Shown here: piece by piece, positions 35,786 to 46,085 of the stretch
How positions within the stretch are numbered: position 1 is the stretch's first letter
Layout of the letters: every line of letters begins with the position of its first letter
Assembly: GCA_026710325.1 (NCBI GenBank)
Contig: JAPORH010000198.1
Span: forward strand, 1 to 62,023
Length of the DNA stretch: 62,023 nt
Reading direction: 5' to 3'
Source: Litoreibacter sp.
Lineage (GTDB): Bacteria; Pseudomonadota; Alphaproteobacteria; Rhodobacterales; Rhodobacteraceae
Translations under genes and position numbers: made by a program
Notes under the pieces: model-generated
The model's database searches: none
Told to the model about the DNA's origin: nothing
What the model saw: the letters and a program-made list of their open reading frames with translations, nothing else

Positions 35786-36307
35786 TTGTCTGTGTTTTTG
35801 AAAAGGCTGGGCCGTTGGACCGGCCTTTTTATTTTATGTCTCGTTGCGATCCCCGTGCTGGCTTTTCTCGCTTGGTTGATAAAGGCCATTTTGTTCGACA
35901 ACCCGCGCTATGCACATGGTGTTTTTGCGCCGATTTTTCCGTCGTTCGAAGTCTTGGAGAGCAGACGTTGGCATCCGCTCGGCGCGGGCGGCTGGGATTG
36001 CACGTTTGCGATCGTGTCACTGCCTTTTGCGGCTCCTGTCGATCCGCCGCAGGTGAAAAACGACGTTGCTTGGCAGTTCATATGGGGCGGACAGGAGTGG
36101 GAGCCTACGCCAATGAAACCTCTGGGTGACACGACGCGCGACGCGATTGATGCCTGTACCGGATATTGGAGTAAGGCGACCTCTGACCGTCTCTTGGCCG
36201 CGTTGCGCCAACCGGGCTCATTTGTGGAAGTTGGACCTGTCGGGGAGACGGTCTTTGTATATTCAAGTCCTCAGCGCATAGCGGCACGCATCAGATACGG
36301 AGATTAG
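35786..36307 (+). CDS. Hypothetical membrane-anchored protein
   Basis: I do not recognise this 173-residue protein. One strong hydrophobic segment (about 13-36) near the N-terminus would anchor it, with the rest outside the cytoplasm. The start is a TTG at 35786, or the GTG two codons later; neither has a good ribosome site. It follows clpX by 12 bases and ends 3 bases before the RidA gene, so it is likely co-transcribed. Confidence 0.7.
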   Translation: MSVFLKRLGRWTGLFILCLVAIPVLAFLAWLIKAILFDNPRYAHGVFAPIFPSFEVLESRRWHPLGAGGWDCTFAIVSLPFAAPVDPPQVKNDVAWQFIWGGQEWEPTPMKPLGDTTRDAIDACTGYWSKATSDRLLAALRQPGSFVEVGPVGETVFVYSSPQRIAARIRYGD

Positions 36308-36310
36308 AGT

Positions 36311-36694
36311 ATGAGCATAAAACGCATTCATTCCGGCGGGCCTTATGAGCCGAAAGTCGGTTACTGTCGCGCGGTCGTTGCCGGAGGCTGGGTCTATCTG
36401 TCAGGCACTGTGGCGCGTGAGGATGAGGCGGGCATACTGCCTAAAACTGCGGCTGAGCAATGTGAAAGCATTCTGAGCATCATCGAGGGTGCACTGACAC
36501 AGGCCGGCGCTGGGTTCACGGACGTGGTCCGCGTGACCTATGTTCTGCCTGACGCAAGCGAGTTCGAGCCCTGTTGGCCGATCCTGGCCGCGGCTTTTGG
36601 AGACAACCCGCCTGCGGCGATGATGATTGAGGCAGGATTGATCGACCCGAAATATCGGATCGAAATTGAGGTGACGGCTTATATCGGCGGATAG
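36311..36694 (+). CDS. RidA-family protein
   Basis: The 127-residue protein belongs to the YjgF/YER057c/UK114 family: 'VYLSGTVA' (about 28-35), the central Cys-Glu region and 'IEIEVTAYIGG' at the end. RidA proteins hydrolyse reactive enamine/imine intermediates. The catalytic Arg of true RidA (near residue 105 in 'P..ARVE') is replaced here by the 'DPKYRIEIE' context, which keeps an Arg, so activity is plausible. The subfamily is not fixed. Confidence 0.87.
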   Translation: MSIKRIHSGGPYEPKVGYCRAVVAGGWVYLSGTVAREDEAGILPKTAAEQCESILSIIEGALTQAGAGFTDVVRVTYVLPDASEFEPCWPILAAAFGDNPPAAMMIEAGLIDPKYRIEIEVTAYIGG

Positions 36695-36772
36695 GGCGGG
36701 TTTTAGACGCCTGCCACTGGACGCGCGCGGCTGCGTCGGGCATATCTGAGCCAAGCTAAAGGGAGCGGCCTG

Positions 36773-37156
36773 ATGGGCATCTTGAGAAATATTCTGCGCG
36801 CAGCGACCTGGTGGGATGGGCAAACGCTCAACACTCAGTTCTGGACCTGGCGCAAGGGCGAGAAAGTTGGCGAAGACGCTGATGGCAACACCTTCTATCA
36901 AACGCGTGACGGGAAACGACGCTGGGTGATTTACAATGGTGAGGCCGAGGCATCACGCGTCGGGCCCGAATGGCATGGCTGGTTGCATCACACCTATGAA
37001 GAGCCGCCAACCGAGGCACCGCTCAAGCGAAAAGACTGGGAGAAGCCGCATCAGGAGAATCTCACAGGGACGGCAATGGCTTATGCGCCATCAGGGTCCT
37101 TGCGCGCGGCGCAACCCGCCGACCGGCGCGACTATGAGGCTTGGTCGCCTGAATAG
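36773..37156 (+). CDS. NDUFA12-like NADH:ubiquinone oxidoreductase accessory subunit
   Basis: The 127-residue protein matches the NDUFA12/B17.2 family of complex I accessory subunits, which is shared by alphaproteobacteria and mitochondria: 'WWDGQTLNT', '[25 protein letters not shown]' type core (from about residue 30) and '[16 protein letters not shown]'. It binds the peripheral arm of complex I. It is often found upstream of mlaD and DUF2155 genes in Rhodobacterales, as here. Confidence 0.92.
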   Translation: MGILRNILRAATWWDGQTLNTQFWTWRKGEKVGEDADGNTFYQTRDGKRRWVIYNGEAEASRVGPEWHGWLHHTYEEPPTEAPLKRKDWEKPHQENLTGTAMAYAPSGSLRAAQPADRRDYEAWSPE

Positions 37157-37182
37157 GGCGCACACAGTTCGGGGGCACGGCC

Positions 37183-37635
37183 ATGGCTGAGAACACAACA
37201 GAAGTTTTGGTGGGCACTGGTGTGCTTGTCGTCGCGGCCGGGTTTCTTGCCTACGCCGCCGGTCTGACAGGGGTCAGTGCCACAACACCTGATCAGTACG
37301 AACTCACAGCCAGCTTCCGTTCCGCCGAAGGCATTAGCATTGGGACAGATGTGCGCATGGCTGGCGTCAAGGTCGGCACGGTAACCGCGCTCGACCTGAA
37401 CCCGCTGAGTTTTCGTGCAGATACCGTGTTCACGATGAACAGCGAAATTGAAATCCCCGATGACAGCGCAATCGCCGTCGCATCCGAGGGGCTTTTGGGT
37501 GGCAGCTTTGTTGAGATCATTCCCGGCGGCTCGCCTTTCAATATTGATCCGGGCGGGGAAATTACGGACACGCAAAGCTCGGTCAGCCTGATCTCCCTCC
37601 TTCTGAAATTCGTGGCAGGCGGCGAGGGGGAGTGA
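37183..37635 (+). CDS. mlaD: MlaD-type MCE protein
   Basis: The 150-residue protein has one N-terminal membrane segment (about 8-30) and a single MCE domain ('TASFRSAEGISIGTDVRMAGVKVG', then 'GLLGGSFVEIIPGG'). MlaD binds lipid in the retrograde phospholipid pathway that keeps the outer membrane asymmetric. The other mla genes are not in this window. Its stop overlaps the start of the next gene (TGATG). Confidence 0.92.
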   Translation: MAENTTEVLVGTGVLVVAAGFLAYAAGLTGVSATTPDQYELTASFRSAEGISIGTDVRMAGVKVGTVTALDLNPLSFRADTVFTMNSEIEIPDDSAIAVASEGLLGGSFVEIIPGGSPFNIDPGGEITDTQSSVSLISLLLKFVAGGEGE

Positions 37636-38231
37636 TGCGCTTTGGCGCTTTGCTGATAACCGCGGCTCTATTTGCAGACCCAAGCCTCGCGCAAGTGACG
37701 CTGCAGGAAGCGCCTTCGACGGATGAGGTTGACGGCAATCCACCCCCGTTTACGATCGAGGCGCAGGATCAACCGTTTATCATCGAAGGCAACAGCGCTA
37801 CCATTAGCCTTGGCAACGCAACAACGGTTGAAAGCGAAACGCGCATCCGTGTCAGCAGCGCGCCGGTGGCGAAGCTGCGCGGCCTCGATAAGCTGGCAGG
37901 TGTGAGCGCAGATATCCAAGCCGAACGGGGGTCCCCGGTGCGCTATGGTCGGTTGACCATCGAAATGGGCGATTGTCGGTACCCGGAAAACAACCCGAGC
38001 GGCGATGCCTATGTCTTCCTAGACATAAAAGCGGATGGACAAAGCGCACCTCTCTTTTCTGGGTGGATGGTGGCTTCGAGTCCGGCACTGAGTGCGCTCG
38101 AGCATCCGCGCTACGATATTTGGGCTATTCGCTGCCAATTTGAGGTGCAGGAGGAAGGTCAAGAACCTCCCGGGCCGACACCTGAAGTGGTTGCCGGAGA
38201 AAGTTCGCCTCGACCGATAATGCGTCCCTGA
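37635..38231 (+). CDS. DUF2155 exported protein
   Basis: The start is ATG 37635, overlapping the mlaD stop; the GTG at 37632 is an alternative. The 198-residue protein has a signal peptide (cut near 'LAQ') and the DUF2155 core with 'CRYPENNPSGDAYVFLDI' and 'SSPALSALEHPRYDIWAIRC'. The function is unknown. Its last 35 codons run past the domain end and overlap the convergent aat gene by 107 bases. Confidence 0.85.
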   Translation: MRFGALLITAALFADPSLAQVTLQEAPSTDEVDGNPPPFTIEAQDQPFIIEGNSATISLGNATTVESETRIRVSSAPVAKLRGLDKLAGVSADIQAERGSPVRYGRLTIEMGDCRYPENNPSGDAYVFLDIKADGQSAPLFSGWMVASSPALSALEHPRYDIWAIRCQFEVQEEGQEPPGPTPEVVAGESSPRPIMRP

Positions 38232-38778
38232 GCAGGGAATGATAGCGCGTCCGGCTGATTTCAATTGCGCCAAGGCTGGCCAGGTGGTCTGTGATAAACT
38301 GCGTGTCAAACAGTGTAAAACCGCCAGCCTTGAGACGTGACATCAAATAGACGAGCGCAATTTTTGAGGCATCGCGCTTTCGGGAAAACATGCTTTCCCC
38401 AAAATAAGCGCCGTTCAGGCTGACCCCGTAGACGCCGCCGACAAGCTCGGTCCCATCCCAGACCTCAACCGAATGCGCGTGACCTGCGTCAAACAGGTCG
38501 AGATATATCTCGAAGATCTCCGCGTTGATCCAAGTCTCGTCCCGGTCCGCACAGCCGTCGATCACGGCTTCGAACGCGGTATTGATCTTGATCTGATAGG
38601 GTTCCTTGAGAATTGTTTTTCGCAAGGAGCGCGAGATATGAAACCCATCCAACGGAAAAATACCGCGCGTTTGCGGGTCGACCCAAAACAGACCTTCATC
38701 GTCACGCGCCTCCGACATGGGGAAGATGCCTTGCGCATAAGCGCTTAGGATAAGGTTGGGCGTTAGGTCTTTGGGCAT
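38125..38778 (-). CDS. aat: Leucyl/phenylalanyl-tRNA--protein transferase
   Basis: Aat adds Leu or Phe from tRNA to proteins with N-terminal Arg or Lys, marking them for ClpS/ClpAP in the N-end rule pathway. The 217-residue protein has 'AYAQGIFPM', 'FHISRSLRKT', 'GHAHSVEVW', 'GESMFSR' and 'LGAIEISR'. I take ATG 38778 as start; a TTG 51 bases upstream is also in frame. Its 3' end overlaps the convergent DUF2155 gene by 107 bases. Confidence 0.93.
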   Translation of the reverse strand: MPKDLTPNLILSAYAQGIFPMSEARDDEGLFWVDPQTRGIFPLDGFHISRSLRKTILKEPYQIKINTAFEAVIDGCADRDETWINAEIFEIYLDLFDAGHAHSVEVWDGTELVGGVYGVSLNGAYFGESMFSRKRDASKIALVYLMSRLKAGGFTLFDTQFITDHLASLGAIEISRTRYHSLLRDALSVEANFLRQPLQVSAREVLDLPPAPQIGSE

Positions 38779-38837
38779 GGGGGCACAGCGCTCAGGTAAG
38801 ACTTCAATTTTACCGAAACCCGGGCGCAATGGCTAGG

Positions 38838-40181
38838 TTAGGTATTGGCCTCAAGCCAGTGCTCCAGCCAATGAATGTTATAGTCGCCTGACAGGACGGC
38901 ATCTTCCTCAAGCAAGGCGTGAAAAAGAGGCGTGGTCGTGTCTACGCCATCAACGATAAGCTCACCCAAAGCGCGCTTGAGACGCGCCAAAGCACCCGCG
39001 CGATCCTCGGCATGAACGATCAGCTTGGCGATCAGACTGTCGTAATAGGGCGGGATGGAATAACCATCATAGAGCGCAGAATCCATGCGCACGCCAAGGC
39101 CACCGGGGGCGTGATATTGCGTGATCTTGCCGGGGCAGGGGGTGAATTCCGGGACCTTCTCAGCGTTGATCCGCACCTCGATGGCGTGGCCATTGATCTC
39201 CAACTCTTCCTGTTTGAGAGACATTGGATAACCAGCGGCAACGTTGATCTGCTCTTTCACAAGGTCGACGCCGAAAATGGCTTCAGTCACAGGGTGCTCG
39301 ACCTGCAAACGGGTGTTCATCTCGATGAAATAGAACTCGCCGTTTTCGTATAGAAACTCGATCGTGCCGGCACCTGCATAGTTAATTGAGGCAACCGCCT
39401 CAGCACAGGTTTTCCCGATCTCCGCCCGGGTGGCCGCATCAATGATGGGGCCGGGGGCTTCCTCGAACACTTTTTGGTGGCGGCGCTGCAGCGAACAGTC
39501 GCGTTCGCCAAGGTGAACCGCCTTGCCTTTGCCATCGCCAAAGACTTGGATTTCGATATGGCGCGGGGTTCCGAGATATTTCTCGATATAGACCTCGTCA
39601 TTACCGAAGGCTGCTTTGCCTTCCGAGCGGGCGGAGCCAAATGCGGTTTCCATCTCGGACCGCGACCGGGCAAGCTTCATACCACGTCCACCGCCGCCGG
39701 CGGTTGCCTTGATGATGACCGGGTAGCCGATTTCCTCGCCTATCGTATAAGCCTCATCGAGCGTGGGCACGCCGCCGTCAGAGCCCGGCACGCAAGGCAC
39801 GCCCAGATTCTTCATGGTGTCCTTGGCGGTGATCTTGTCGCCCATGACGCGGATGTGCTCCGCAGTGGGGCCGATAAACGCGATGTTGTGGTCTTCCAGC
39901 GCCTGCACGAAATTGGCGTTCTCAGAAAGGAAGCCGTAGCCTGGGTGTATCGCTTCAGCGCCTGTGATTTCGGCGGCCGAGATGAGTGCCGCGATATTGA
40001 GATAGCTTTGCGCCCCGGCAGGTGGGCCGATGCAAATTGCTTCATCTGCCATACGAACATGCATCGCGTCAGCATCTGCGGTGGAATGGACCGCGACAGA
40101 AGCGATGCCCATTTCGCGCGCTGCGCGGATGACGCGAAGGGCGATTTCGCCCCGGTTGGCGATCAGGATTTTCTGGAACAT
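38838..40181 (-). CDS. accC: Biotin carboxylase subunit of acetyl-CoA carboxylase
   Basis: AccC carboxylates the biotin on AccB using ATP and bicarbonate, the first step of fatty-acid synthesis. The 447-residue protein has the ATP-grasp features: glycine-rich '[15 protein letters not shown]' (about 159-173), '[13 protein letters not shown]' and '[14 protein letters not shown]'. It follows accB by 5 bases. Confidence 0.98.
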   Translation of the reverse strand: MFQKILIANRGEIALRVIRAAREMGIASVAVHSTADADAMHVRMADEAICIGPPAGAQSYLNIAALISAAEITGAEAIHPGYGFLSENANFVQALEDHNIAFIGPTAEHIRVMGDKITAKDTMKNLGVPCVPGSDGGVPTLDEAYTIGEEIGYPVIIKATAGGGGRGMKLARSRSEMETAFGSARSEGKAAFGNDEVYIEKYLGTPRHIEIQVFGDGKGKAVHLGERDCSLQRRHQKVFEEAPGPIIDAATRAEIGKTCAEAVASINYAGAGTIEFLYENGEFYFIEMNTRLQVEHPVTEAIFGVDLVKEQINVAAGYPMSLKQEELEINGHAIEVRINAEKVPEFTPCPGKITQYHAPGGLGVRMDSALYDGYSIPPYYDSLIAKLIVHAEDRAGALARLKRALGELIVDGVDTTTPLFHALLEEDAVLSGDYNIHWLEHWLEANT

Positions 40182-40186
40182 GGCCG

Positions 40187-40681
40187 TTATTCGATGATCA
40201 TGAGCGGCGCGCCAAATTCGACGGGCGAGCCATCCTCAACCAAGATGCGCTTCACCGTGCCCGATTTTGGGGCCGGTATCTGGTTCATCGTTTTCATCGC
40301 TTCGACGATAAGGATCGTTTGGCCTTCGCTGACCTTGTCGCCTTGTGTCACGAAAGGTGGAGTTCCGGGTTCGGCTTGCAGATAGCAGGTGCCGACCATC
40401 GGCGACGTGACTGCGCCAGGATGCTGTGCCGGGTCGTCTGATGTGTCGGGGGCAGGCGCGGGGGCAGTGGCGTCCGCTACTGCTTCCGGTGCGGATACCG
40501 GCGCCGGCGCTGCGACGGTAACGGCTTGCATGGCCGGACCGCCTTTAGATACCCGCACATCCAGGCTGTCATCTGTGCCGTACTCGCGTTTGACGCGCAG
40601 TTCGGTCAGGTCGTTTTCATTCAGCAACTCAGCGAGCGCCTTGATAAAGGCGACATCGCTGTCATGTGGCGTCTTGGCCAT
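40187..40681 (-). CDS. accB: Biotin carboxyl carrier protein of acetyl-CoA carboxylase
   Basis: The start is ATG 40681 ('[10 protein letters not shown]'). The 164-residue protein has an N-terminal helical region, an Ala/Pro-rich linker (about 55-85) and a C-terminal biotinyl domain with the lysine in EAMKTMN. The usual motif is EAMKMMN or EAMKLMN, so Thr after Lys is a mild variant. It carries CO2 between AccC and the AccAD carboxyltransferase. Confidence 0.95.
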   Translation of the reverse strand: MAKTPHDSDVAFIKALAELLNENDLTELRVKREYGTDDSLDVRVSKGGPAMQAVTVAAPAPVSAPEAVADATAPAPAPDTSDDPAQHPGAVTSPMVGTCYLQAEPGTPPFVTQGDKVSEGQTILIVEAMKTMNQIPAPKSGTVKRILVEDGSPVEFGAPLMIIE

Positions 40682-40781
40682 GCGGGAACACTCCTCACCC
40701 ATATCGACCGGCAGCCCGGCTCTTTGATTTCATCCGCTTATAGGTGAAGCAAGCGGGGGTGAAAAGCGTGCATTCCGGGGA

Positions 40782-41141
40782 TTATTCGGCGGGTTCCGAC
40801 TCCGGCGGCCCGACTTCGTCAGTCTTCTTGGCCTCGTAGATGCTCTCGGGAACCGCATCCGGGACCGTATCGACCAAGAGTAGTCGCATTTCGACGCGCT
40901 TTGGTACTTCCAATTCGGCGCGCTTTGGCACCTCGAGGCGCGGGCCATCATCCTTCATATCGGCGCGCGTATCTTTGCTTTCTTCAGCGGCTGCAACGGG
41001 GCGGTTGGTGAGCGTCTTTGTTTCGCTGTTTGCAGCGGCAAAGGGCATAGCGGCCTGGACGGCTTGAGCTTGCGGGGCTGACGGGCGCGGCGTGTGACTT
41101 ACCGCATTCTGTGCTGCCCCAATAAGTTGGTTGGTCAACAT
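40782..41141 (-). CDS. Hypothetical acidic, low-complexity protein
   Basis: I do not recognise this 119-residue protein. It is rich in Ala, Pro, Glu and Lys and probably disordered, with an imperfect short repeat 'LEVPKRAE-LEVPKRVE' (about 68-83). There is no signal peptide or membrane segment. It lies alone between accB and the acs operon. Coding is supported by an ATG start and frame length; conservation cannot be tested here. Confidence 0.5.
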   Translation of the reverse strand: MLTNQLIGAAQNAVSHTPRPSAPQAQAVQAAMPFAAANSETKTLTNRPVAAAEESKDTRADMKDDGPRLEVPKRAELEVPKRVEMRLLLVDTVPDAVPESIYEAKKTDEVGPPESEPAE

Positions 41142-41251
41142 CTAAGACTTCCTTCAAACTGGAAGCCCCCACGCGATTATTTATCAACTCGAAGTGTTAC
41201 CTGTTCCTTAACGCGCGCCATCGGAATACGGAGCATTCTACACAAATTAAA

Positions 41252-41273
41252 AAGGGCCTCTGACGAGGCCCTT
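41252..41273 (-). terminator. Terminator of the liv-acs operon (works both ways)
   Basis: A 9-bp perfect stem AAGGGCCTC/GAGGCCCTT with loop TGAC lies 3 bases after the acs stop. A T-run follows in both directions (TTTTTAATTT leftward). Confidence 0.85.
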
Positions 41274-41276
41274 TTG

Positions 41277-43223
41277 TTATCGGTTCATCCGGTTTTCGAT
41301 TAAATCATCGACGACCGAAGGGTCCGCGAGTGTAGATGTGTCTCCTAGAGCGCCATAGTCATTTTCGGCGATCTTGCGCAGGATGCGGCGCATGATCTTA
41401 CCGGAGCGTGTTTTTGGAAGGCCTGGTGCCCATTGGATCAGGTCCGGCTTGGCAATCGGGCCGATATCCTTGCGGACCCAGACCTCAAGTTCTTTTCGCA
41501 GCTCCTCCGAGGGTTCTTCGCCGCCCATAAGGGTGACATAGGCGTAGATGCCCTGACCTTTGATGTCATGCGGGTAGCCGACGACCGCGCTTTCCGAGAC
41601 TTTAGGGTGGGCGACAAGCGAGGATTCGACCTCCGCTGTGCCCATACGGTGGCCCGATACGTTGATCACATCGTCAACCCGGCCGGTGATCCAGTAATAG
41701 CCGTCCGCGTCGCGTTTGCAGCCGTCACCGGTGAAGTAATAGCCTTTGTAGTCGGAGAAATAGGTTTGCATGAACCGCTCATGATCTCCAAAGACAGTTC
41801 GCATTTGGGCAGGCCAGCTGTCTTTGATGCAAAGCACACCCTCGGCGGCGGTGTCGTGGATTTCCTCGCCAGAGGTGGGCTCCAGGATCACGGGCTCGAT
41901 GCCGAAGAAAGGTGTGGTCGCGGAGCCCGGCTTGGTTGCCGTGGCGCCGGGCAGGGGAGTTAGCAGGTGACCGCCTGTCTCGGTCTGCCACCAAGTGTCA
42001 ACGATGGGGCAGCGCCCGCCGCCGACCACGTCATTGTACCAATTCCAGGCCTCTGGGTTGATGGGCTCGCCCACGGTACCCAGCAGCTTGAGCGAGGACA
42101 GGTCATAGCCTTCGACAAAGCTGTTGCCCTGGCCCATCAGCGCGCGGATCGCAGTTGGTGCGGTGTAGAACTGGTTGACCTTGTGCTTTTCGCAAACGGC
42201 CCAAAAGCGGCCTGCATCGGGGTAGGTCGGAACCCCTTCGAACATGACCGTGGTCGCGCCATTTGCGAGCGGTCCGTAAACGATATAGCTGTGCCCGGTG
42301 ACCCAGCCCACATCGGCGGTGCACCAGAAGATATCGCCGTCATGATAGTCGAACGTGTATTGATGCGTCATGGACGCATAGACAATATAGCCGCCCGTCG
42401 TGTGGACCACGCCTTTGGGCATACCTGTCGAGCCGGAGGTGTAGAGGATGAAGAGCGGATCTTCCGCGTTCATTTCCTCGGGCGGGCAATCGGCGGAGAC
42501 ATTTGCCTCCATCTCATGCAGCCAGTGGTCGCGCCCTTCGGTCATCGCAATGTCGCCGCCTGTACGTTGGACCACCAACATCTTGGCGTCATGGGTCACG
42601 GACTCGAACGCCTTGTCGCAATTGACCTTAAGCGGGGTATTGCGCCCGCCACGTGGGGCCTCGTCGGCAGTGATGACCACTTTTGCCTCAGACCCGTTGA
42701 CCCGTGCGGCCAGCGCGTCGGCAGAGAAGCCCGCGAAGACGATCGAGTGGATCGCGCCGATGCGCGCGCAGGCCAGCATGGCGTAAGCCGCTTGTGGGAT
42801 CATCGGAAGGTAGAGGACCACGCGGTCGCCCTTGGAGACGCCCATCTCTTTCAATACGTTCGCGAATTTGCAGACATTCGCATGCAGCTCTTTATAGGTG
42901 ATGTGCTGGGCGTCCGCGTCAGGGCTGTCCGGCTCCCAAATAATAGCCGTCTGATCGCCGCGGCTGGCGAGGTGGCGGTCGATGCAGTTGGCAGCTACGT
43001 TCAGCGTGCCATCCTCATACCATTTGATATCGACCTTGCCGAATTCGTAGGAAACGTTTTTGACCTGGGTGTAGGGCTTCATCCAGTCGATGCGCTTGCC
43101 ATGCTCGCCCCAAAAGGCGGCAGGGTCGGCGATGCTATCGGCATACATCTTGTCATAGGTTGCCTTATCGGCATGCGCTTTGGCCGCAAACTCCGCGGAG
43201 GGTGCGTAGGTGGTGTCGGTCAT
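41277..43223 (-). CDS. acs: Acetyl-CoA synthetase
   Basis: Acs makes acetyl-CoA from acetate, ATP and CoA. The start is ATG 43223 ('[10 protein letters not shown]'); 648 residues is the usual length. Seen are the AMP-binding loop '[12 protein letters not shown]', 'WWQTETGG', and the regulatory PKTRSGKI motif whose Lys is acetylated to switch Acs off. It is the last gene of a leftward operon with a branched-chain-type ABC transporter; a GC hairpin (43265-43284) sits in the 72-base gap after livF. Confidence 0.97.
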   Translation of the reverse strand: MTDTTYAPSAEFAAKAHADKATYDKMYADSIADPAAFWGEHGKRIDWMKPYTQVKNVSYEFGKVDIKWYEDGTLNVAANCIDRHLASRGDQTAIIWEPDSPDADAQHITYKELHANVCKFANVLKEMGVSKGDRVVLYLPMIPQAAYAMLACARIGAIHSIVFAGFSADALAARVNGSEAKVVITADEAPRGGRNTPLKVNCDKAFESVTHDAKMLVVQRTGGDIAMTEGRDHWLHEMEANVSADCPPEEMNAEDPLFILYTSGSTGMPKGVVHTTGGYIVYASMTHQYTFDYHDGDIFWCTADVGWVTGHSYIVYGPLANGATTVMFEGVPTYPDAGRFWAVCEKHKVNQFYTAPTAIRALMGQGNSFVEGYDLSSLKLLGTVGEPINPEAWNWYNDVVGGGRCPIVDTWWQTETGGHLLTPLPGATATKPGSATTPFFGIEPVILEPTSGEEIHDTAAEGVLCIKDSWPAQMRTVFGDHERFMQTYFSDYKGYYFTGDGCKRDADGYYWITGRVDDVINVSGHRMGTAEVESSLVAHPKVSESAVVGYPHDIKGQGIYAYVTLMGGEEPSEELRKELEVWVRKDIGPIAKPDLIQWAPGLPKTRSGKIMRRILRKIAENDYGALGDTSTLADPSVVDDLIENRMNR

Positions 43224-43295
43224 AGGAAATGTCCCCCTAGGGTCGTCTTTTTTGGTGTCGGGGCCCCCGCCACTTGGGGCGGGGCGCACCAGATT

Positions 43296-44051
43296 TTAGA
43301 TGGCCAGATATTCGGCGCGCAGTGCTTCGTCTTCAAGCACCTCTTTCGCGGAGCCGTCATAAACGACGGAGCCAGTGTCCAGGATCACGGCGCGGTCAGC
43401 GAGCTTAAGGGCTGCGACAGCGTTCTGCTCCACAATGATTGTCGTGATGCCTTGGTCGCGAATGACGTTCAGTGTCTTTGCGATCTCCTGCACGATCACA
43501 GGGGCGAGACCCTCATATGGCTCGTCCAGCAACAAGACTTTAATGTCGCGGCACAGCGCGCGGGCGATCGCGAGCATTTGCTGCTCCCCACCCGACAGGG
43601 TCGTGCCTTCTTGCTTGCGGCGCTCTCCAAGACGCGGGAAGAGCTCATAGACACGCTCCAGTGACCAGCCGAGGGGCGGTGCAATCTGGGCGAGCTTGAG
43701 GTTTTCCTCAACCGTTAGGCCCGCAATGATGCGACGATCTTCGGGCACCAGAGCAAGTCCTGCACGCGATGCCTCATGCGAGGCCATGTTGTGCAAAGGC
43801 TGGTGGTCGAGCCAAATCTCGCCGTGCTGCAATTGCGGATCACCAAGGCGGGCAATCGTGCGCAGGGTAGAGGTTTTACCAGCACCGTTGCGACCCAGAA
43901 GTGCGAGGATTTCGCCTTCGTGGACATTAAAGCTGACGCCCTGAACGATGTAGCTTTCGCCGTAATAGGCCTCGATATCCCAGACGGAGAGAAAGGCCGG
44001 GGCCGTTGCTGCGTTATAGGCGTTCTTGTTGAAATCGGGTTTGACGTTCAT
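43296..44051 (-). CDS. livF: ABC transporter ATPase, LivF family
   Basis: The start is ATG 44051 ('MNVKPDFNKN'), after a GAGGG site. The 251-residue ATPase has Walker A GRNGAGKT, signature LSGGEQQM and Walker B LLLDEPYEGL. LivF-type proteins pair with LivG to drive branched-chain amino acid, urea or other importers. It lies just upstream of acs in transcription order, so the substrate may be linked to acetyl-CoA metabolism. Confidence 0.93.
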   Translation of the reverse strand: MNVKPDFNKNAYNAATAPAFLSVWDIEAYYGESYIVQGVSFNVHEGEILALLGRNGAGKTSTLRTIARLGDPQLQHGEIWLDHQPLHNMASHEASRAGLALVPEDRRIIAGLTVEENLKLAQIAPPLGWSLERVYELFPRLGERRKQEGTTLSGGEQQMLAIARALCRDIKVLLLDEPYEGLAPVIVQEIAKTLNVIRDQGITTIIVEQNAVAALKLADRAVILDTGSVVYDGSAKEVLEDEALRAEYLAI

Positions 44052-44064
44052 CTCAAAACCCTCC

Positions 44065-44823
44065 CTACACTTGGGCTTCGCCGAGATACGCTTCACGTAC
44101 CTTCGGGTGGCCTTTGATGTTGTCAGGCGTGTCTTCGACCAACGGTGTACCTTGCGCCAGCACGGTGATCCGCTCCGCCATGGAGAAAACGACATGCATG
44201 TCATGCTCGATAATCGCCATGGTGATGTCGCGCTTCTCTTTGATCTCCTTCAGAAGGTCGATCGTATTGTTGGTGTCGGCGCGCGCCATGCCAGCGGTTG
44301 GCTCATCGAGCAACAGAAGCTTTGGCTCCTGCACCAGACACATCGCCATCTCCAGCCGCCGCTTGTCGCCGCGCGACATGGAGGAGGCGTGCATATGCCG
44401 TTTGTCCAGCATGTTGACGTCTTCAAGAATGGCTTCGGCCTGTGTCTTGATATCGCCTTGCGTGGCGACCGACCCGATGGCGTTCATTTTGAACGCCCCG
44501 TCGCGATGCGCGAAGCAGGGGATCATCACGTTTTCCATGACCGTGAGATCGGCGAAGATCTCAGGGGTTTGGAAGACGCGGCTGACGCCAAGCTGGTTGA
44601 TCTCATGCGGCTTGCGCCCCAACAGGCTCTGACCCTGGAACGTCACAGAGCCTGTGTCCGGGATCAGCTTGCCGACGAGGCAGTTGAGCAAGGTCGACTT
44701 GCCCGCGCCGTTCGGACCAATGATCGCGTGGACCGTGTTTTCGGCAACCGACAGGTTGACCTCACTAAGTGCCTGCAACCCGCCGAAGCGTTTGCCGACA
44801 TTTTTGATCTCTAGGATACCCAT
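44065..44823 (-). CDS. livG: ABC transporter ATPase, LivG family
   Basis: The 252-residue ATPase has Walker A GPNGAGKS, the signature in 'MSRGDKRRLEMAM' (an LSxGQ variant common in urea-type and related LivG proteins) and Walker B LLLLDEPTAGM. It forms a heterodimer with the LivF-type subunit. It starts 11 bases after livM. Confidence 0.93.
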   Translation of the reverse strand: MGILEIKNVGKRFGGLQALSEVNLSVAENTVHAIIGPNGAGKSTLLNCLVGKLIPDTGSVTFQGQSLLGRKPHEINQLGVSRVFQTPEIFADLTVMENVMIPCFAHRDGAFKMNAIGSVATQGDIKTQAEAILEDVNMLDKRHMHASSMSRGDKRRLEMAMCLVQEPKLLLLDEPTAGMARADTNNTIDLLKEIKEKRDITMAIIEHDMHVVFSMAERITVLAQGTPLVEDTPDNIKGHPKVREAYLGEAQV

Positions 44824-44834
44824 GTCTATGCTCC

Positions 44835-46082
44835 TTATTCGGCTGGGGACTTGGCGCCGTCAGGCGTGTCAGTTTCAGTTTTCTTCTTGCGGCCAAAAAG
44901 CCCGCGGATACGTTGACCGCCCTCGACCAGCCCGCCGGGCAGGAAGATCACGACCAGCATGAAAATGATGCCCAAGGTCAGGTGCCAGCCTTTGCCAACG
45001 AAAGGGTAGACCATCGTGACCAGCAGCCCTTCGAGCCCGTCCGGCATGAAGGAGAACCACTCATAGAGCGTGTCCTTGTTGATCTTGGACAGGATGTTTT
45101 CCATGTATTTGATTGCACCTGCACCAAGGACCGGTCCGATCAGTGTGCCTACACCGCCAAGAATGGTCATCAGCACAACCTCTCCCGAGGCCGTCCAGAA
45201 CATCCGCTCAGGACCAGCAAGCGGGTCCATCGCCACCATCAGCCCGCCCGCGAGCCCAGCATACATGCCGGAGATCACGAAAGCTGCCAAAGTGTAGGGG
45301 CGGGAGTTCAGCCCGGTATAGTTCAGCCGGGTCTGGTTGGTTTTGATGGCTTGAAGCATCAGCCCGAAGGGTGAGCGGAAGATGCGGATCGAGATGTAGA
45401 AGGCGATCAGCATGATGACGCCCGCGATGTAATACCCGGCCGAGAAGGTGAATGCCCAGTTGCCCAAAACCAGCTCAGTGGCATCGCGCATCTCGATACC
45501 GAACAGGTTTGGCACCGGAATGTTGCCTTCCGCTGTCGTCGATTGGCCCAGAACGCGCGGGTCGGACAATGTCAGCTGCAACCCGGTTTCACCGCCAGTC
45601 AGACCTTTTTGCAGCATGCCCTGCTGGTCTGGCCCGTCCATGTCGGCTGCGAGGACCGAATAGGCCAGCGCGTATGACATCATCGCAAAGGCGAGCGTGA
45701 GGATTGAGAAGTAGATGCCCGATCGTCTGAGGCTGACATAGCCAATGACCACTGCGAAGAGTCCCGACAGCACGATCGAGAGGGCTAGCGCGGGCAGTAC
45801 ATTCATGCCCAAGAGCTTGAACACCCACATGGCTGCGTAGGAGCCCACACCCAGGAAGGCCGCGTGACCGAAGGACAGGTAGCCCGTGAGGCCAAACAGG
45901 ATGTTAAACCCGATGGCGAAGATACCGAAGATCACGAAACGCTGCATCAAGTCGGGATAGCCCGCATTGAATTGCGCCATGGCACTGTCGGTTGGGAAAG
46001 GGTTCATCAGGAAGGGCGCGAAAGCGACCATCGCGATGACGATGAGAAAGAGACGCGTGTCTTTTGCACTGAGACCAAGCAT
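44835..46082 (-). CDS. livM: ABC transporter permease, LivM family
   Basis: The 415-residue inner-membrane permease has 9-10 hydrophobic segments and the BPD_transp_2 pattern '[21 protein letters not shown]' (from about residue 63) and '[14 protein letters not shown]'. The loop around 160-200 is longer than in E. coli LivM. It starts 3 bases after the LivH-type gene. Confidence 0.92.
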   Translation of the reverse strand: MLGLSAKDTRLFLIVIAMVAFAPFLMNPFPTDSAMAQFNAGYPDLMQRFVIFGIFAIGFNILFGLTGYLSFGHAAFLGVGSYAAMWVFKLLGMNVLPALALSIVLSGLFAVVIGYVSLRRSGIYFSILTLAFAMMSYALAYSVLAADMDGPDQQGMLQKGLTGGETGLQLTLSDPRVLGQSTTAEGNIPVPNLFGIEMRDATELVLGNWAFTFSAGYYIAGVIMLIAFYISIRIFRSPFGLMLQAIKTNQTRLNYTGLNSRPYTLAAFVISGMYAGLAGGLMVAMDPLAGPERMFWTASGEVVLMTILGGVGTLIGPVLGAGAIKYMENILSKINKDTLYEWFSFMPDGLEGLLVTMVYPFVGKGWHLTLGIIFMLVVIFLPGGLVEGGQRIRGLFGRKKKTETDTPDGAKSPAE

Positions 46083-46085
46083 GGA

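Noticed and set aside
41967-43664. 565-residue open frame on the + strand opposite acs and livF
   Set aside because: It has no domain and spans two well-defined genes on the other strand; high GC keeps the frame open.
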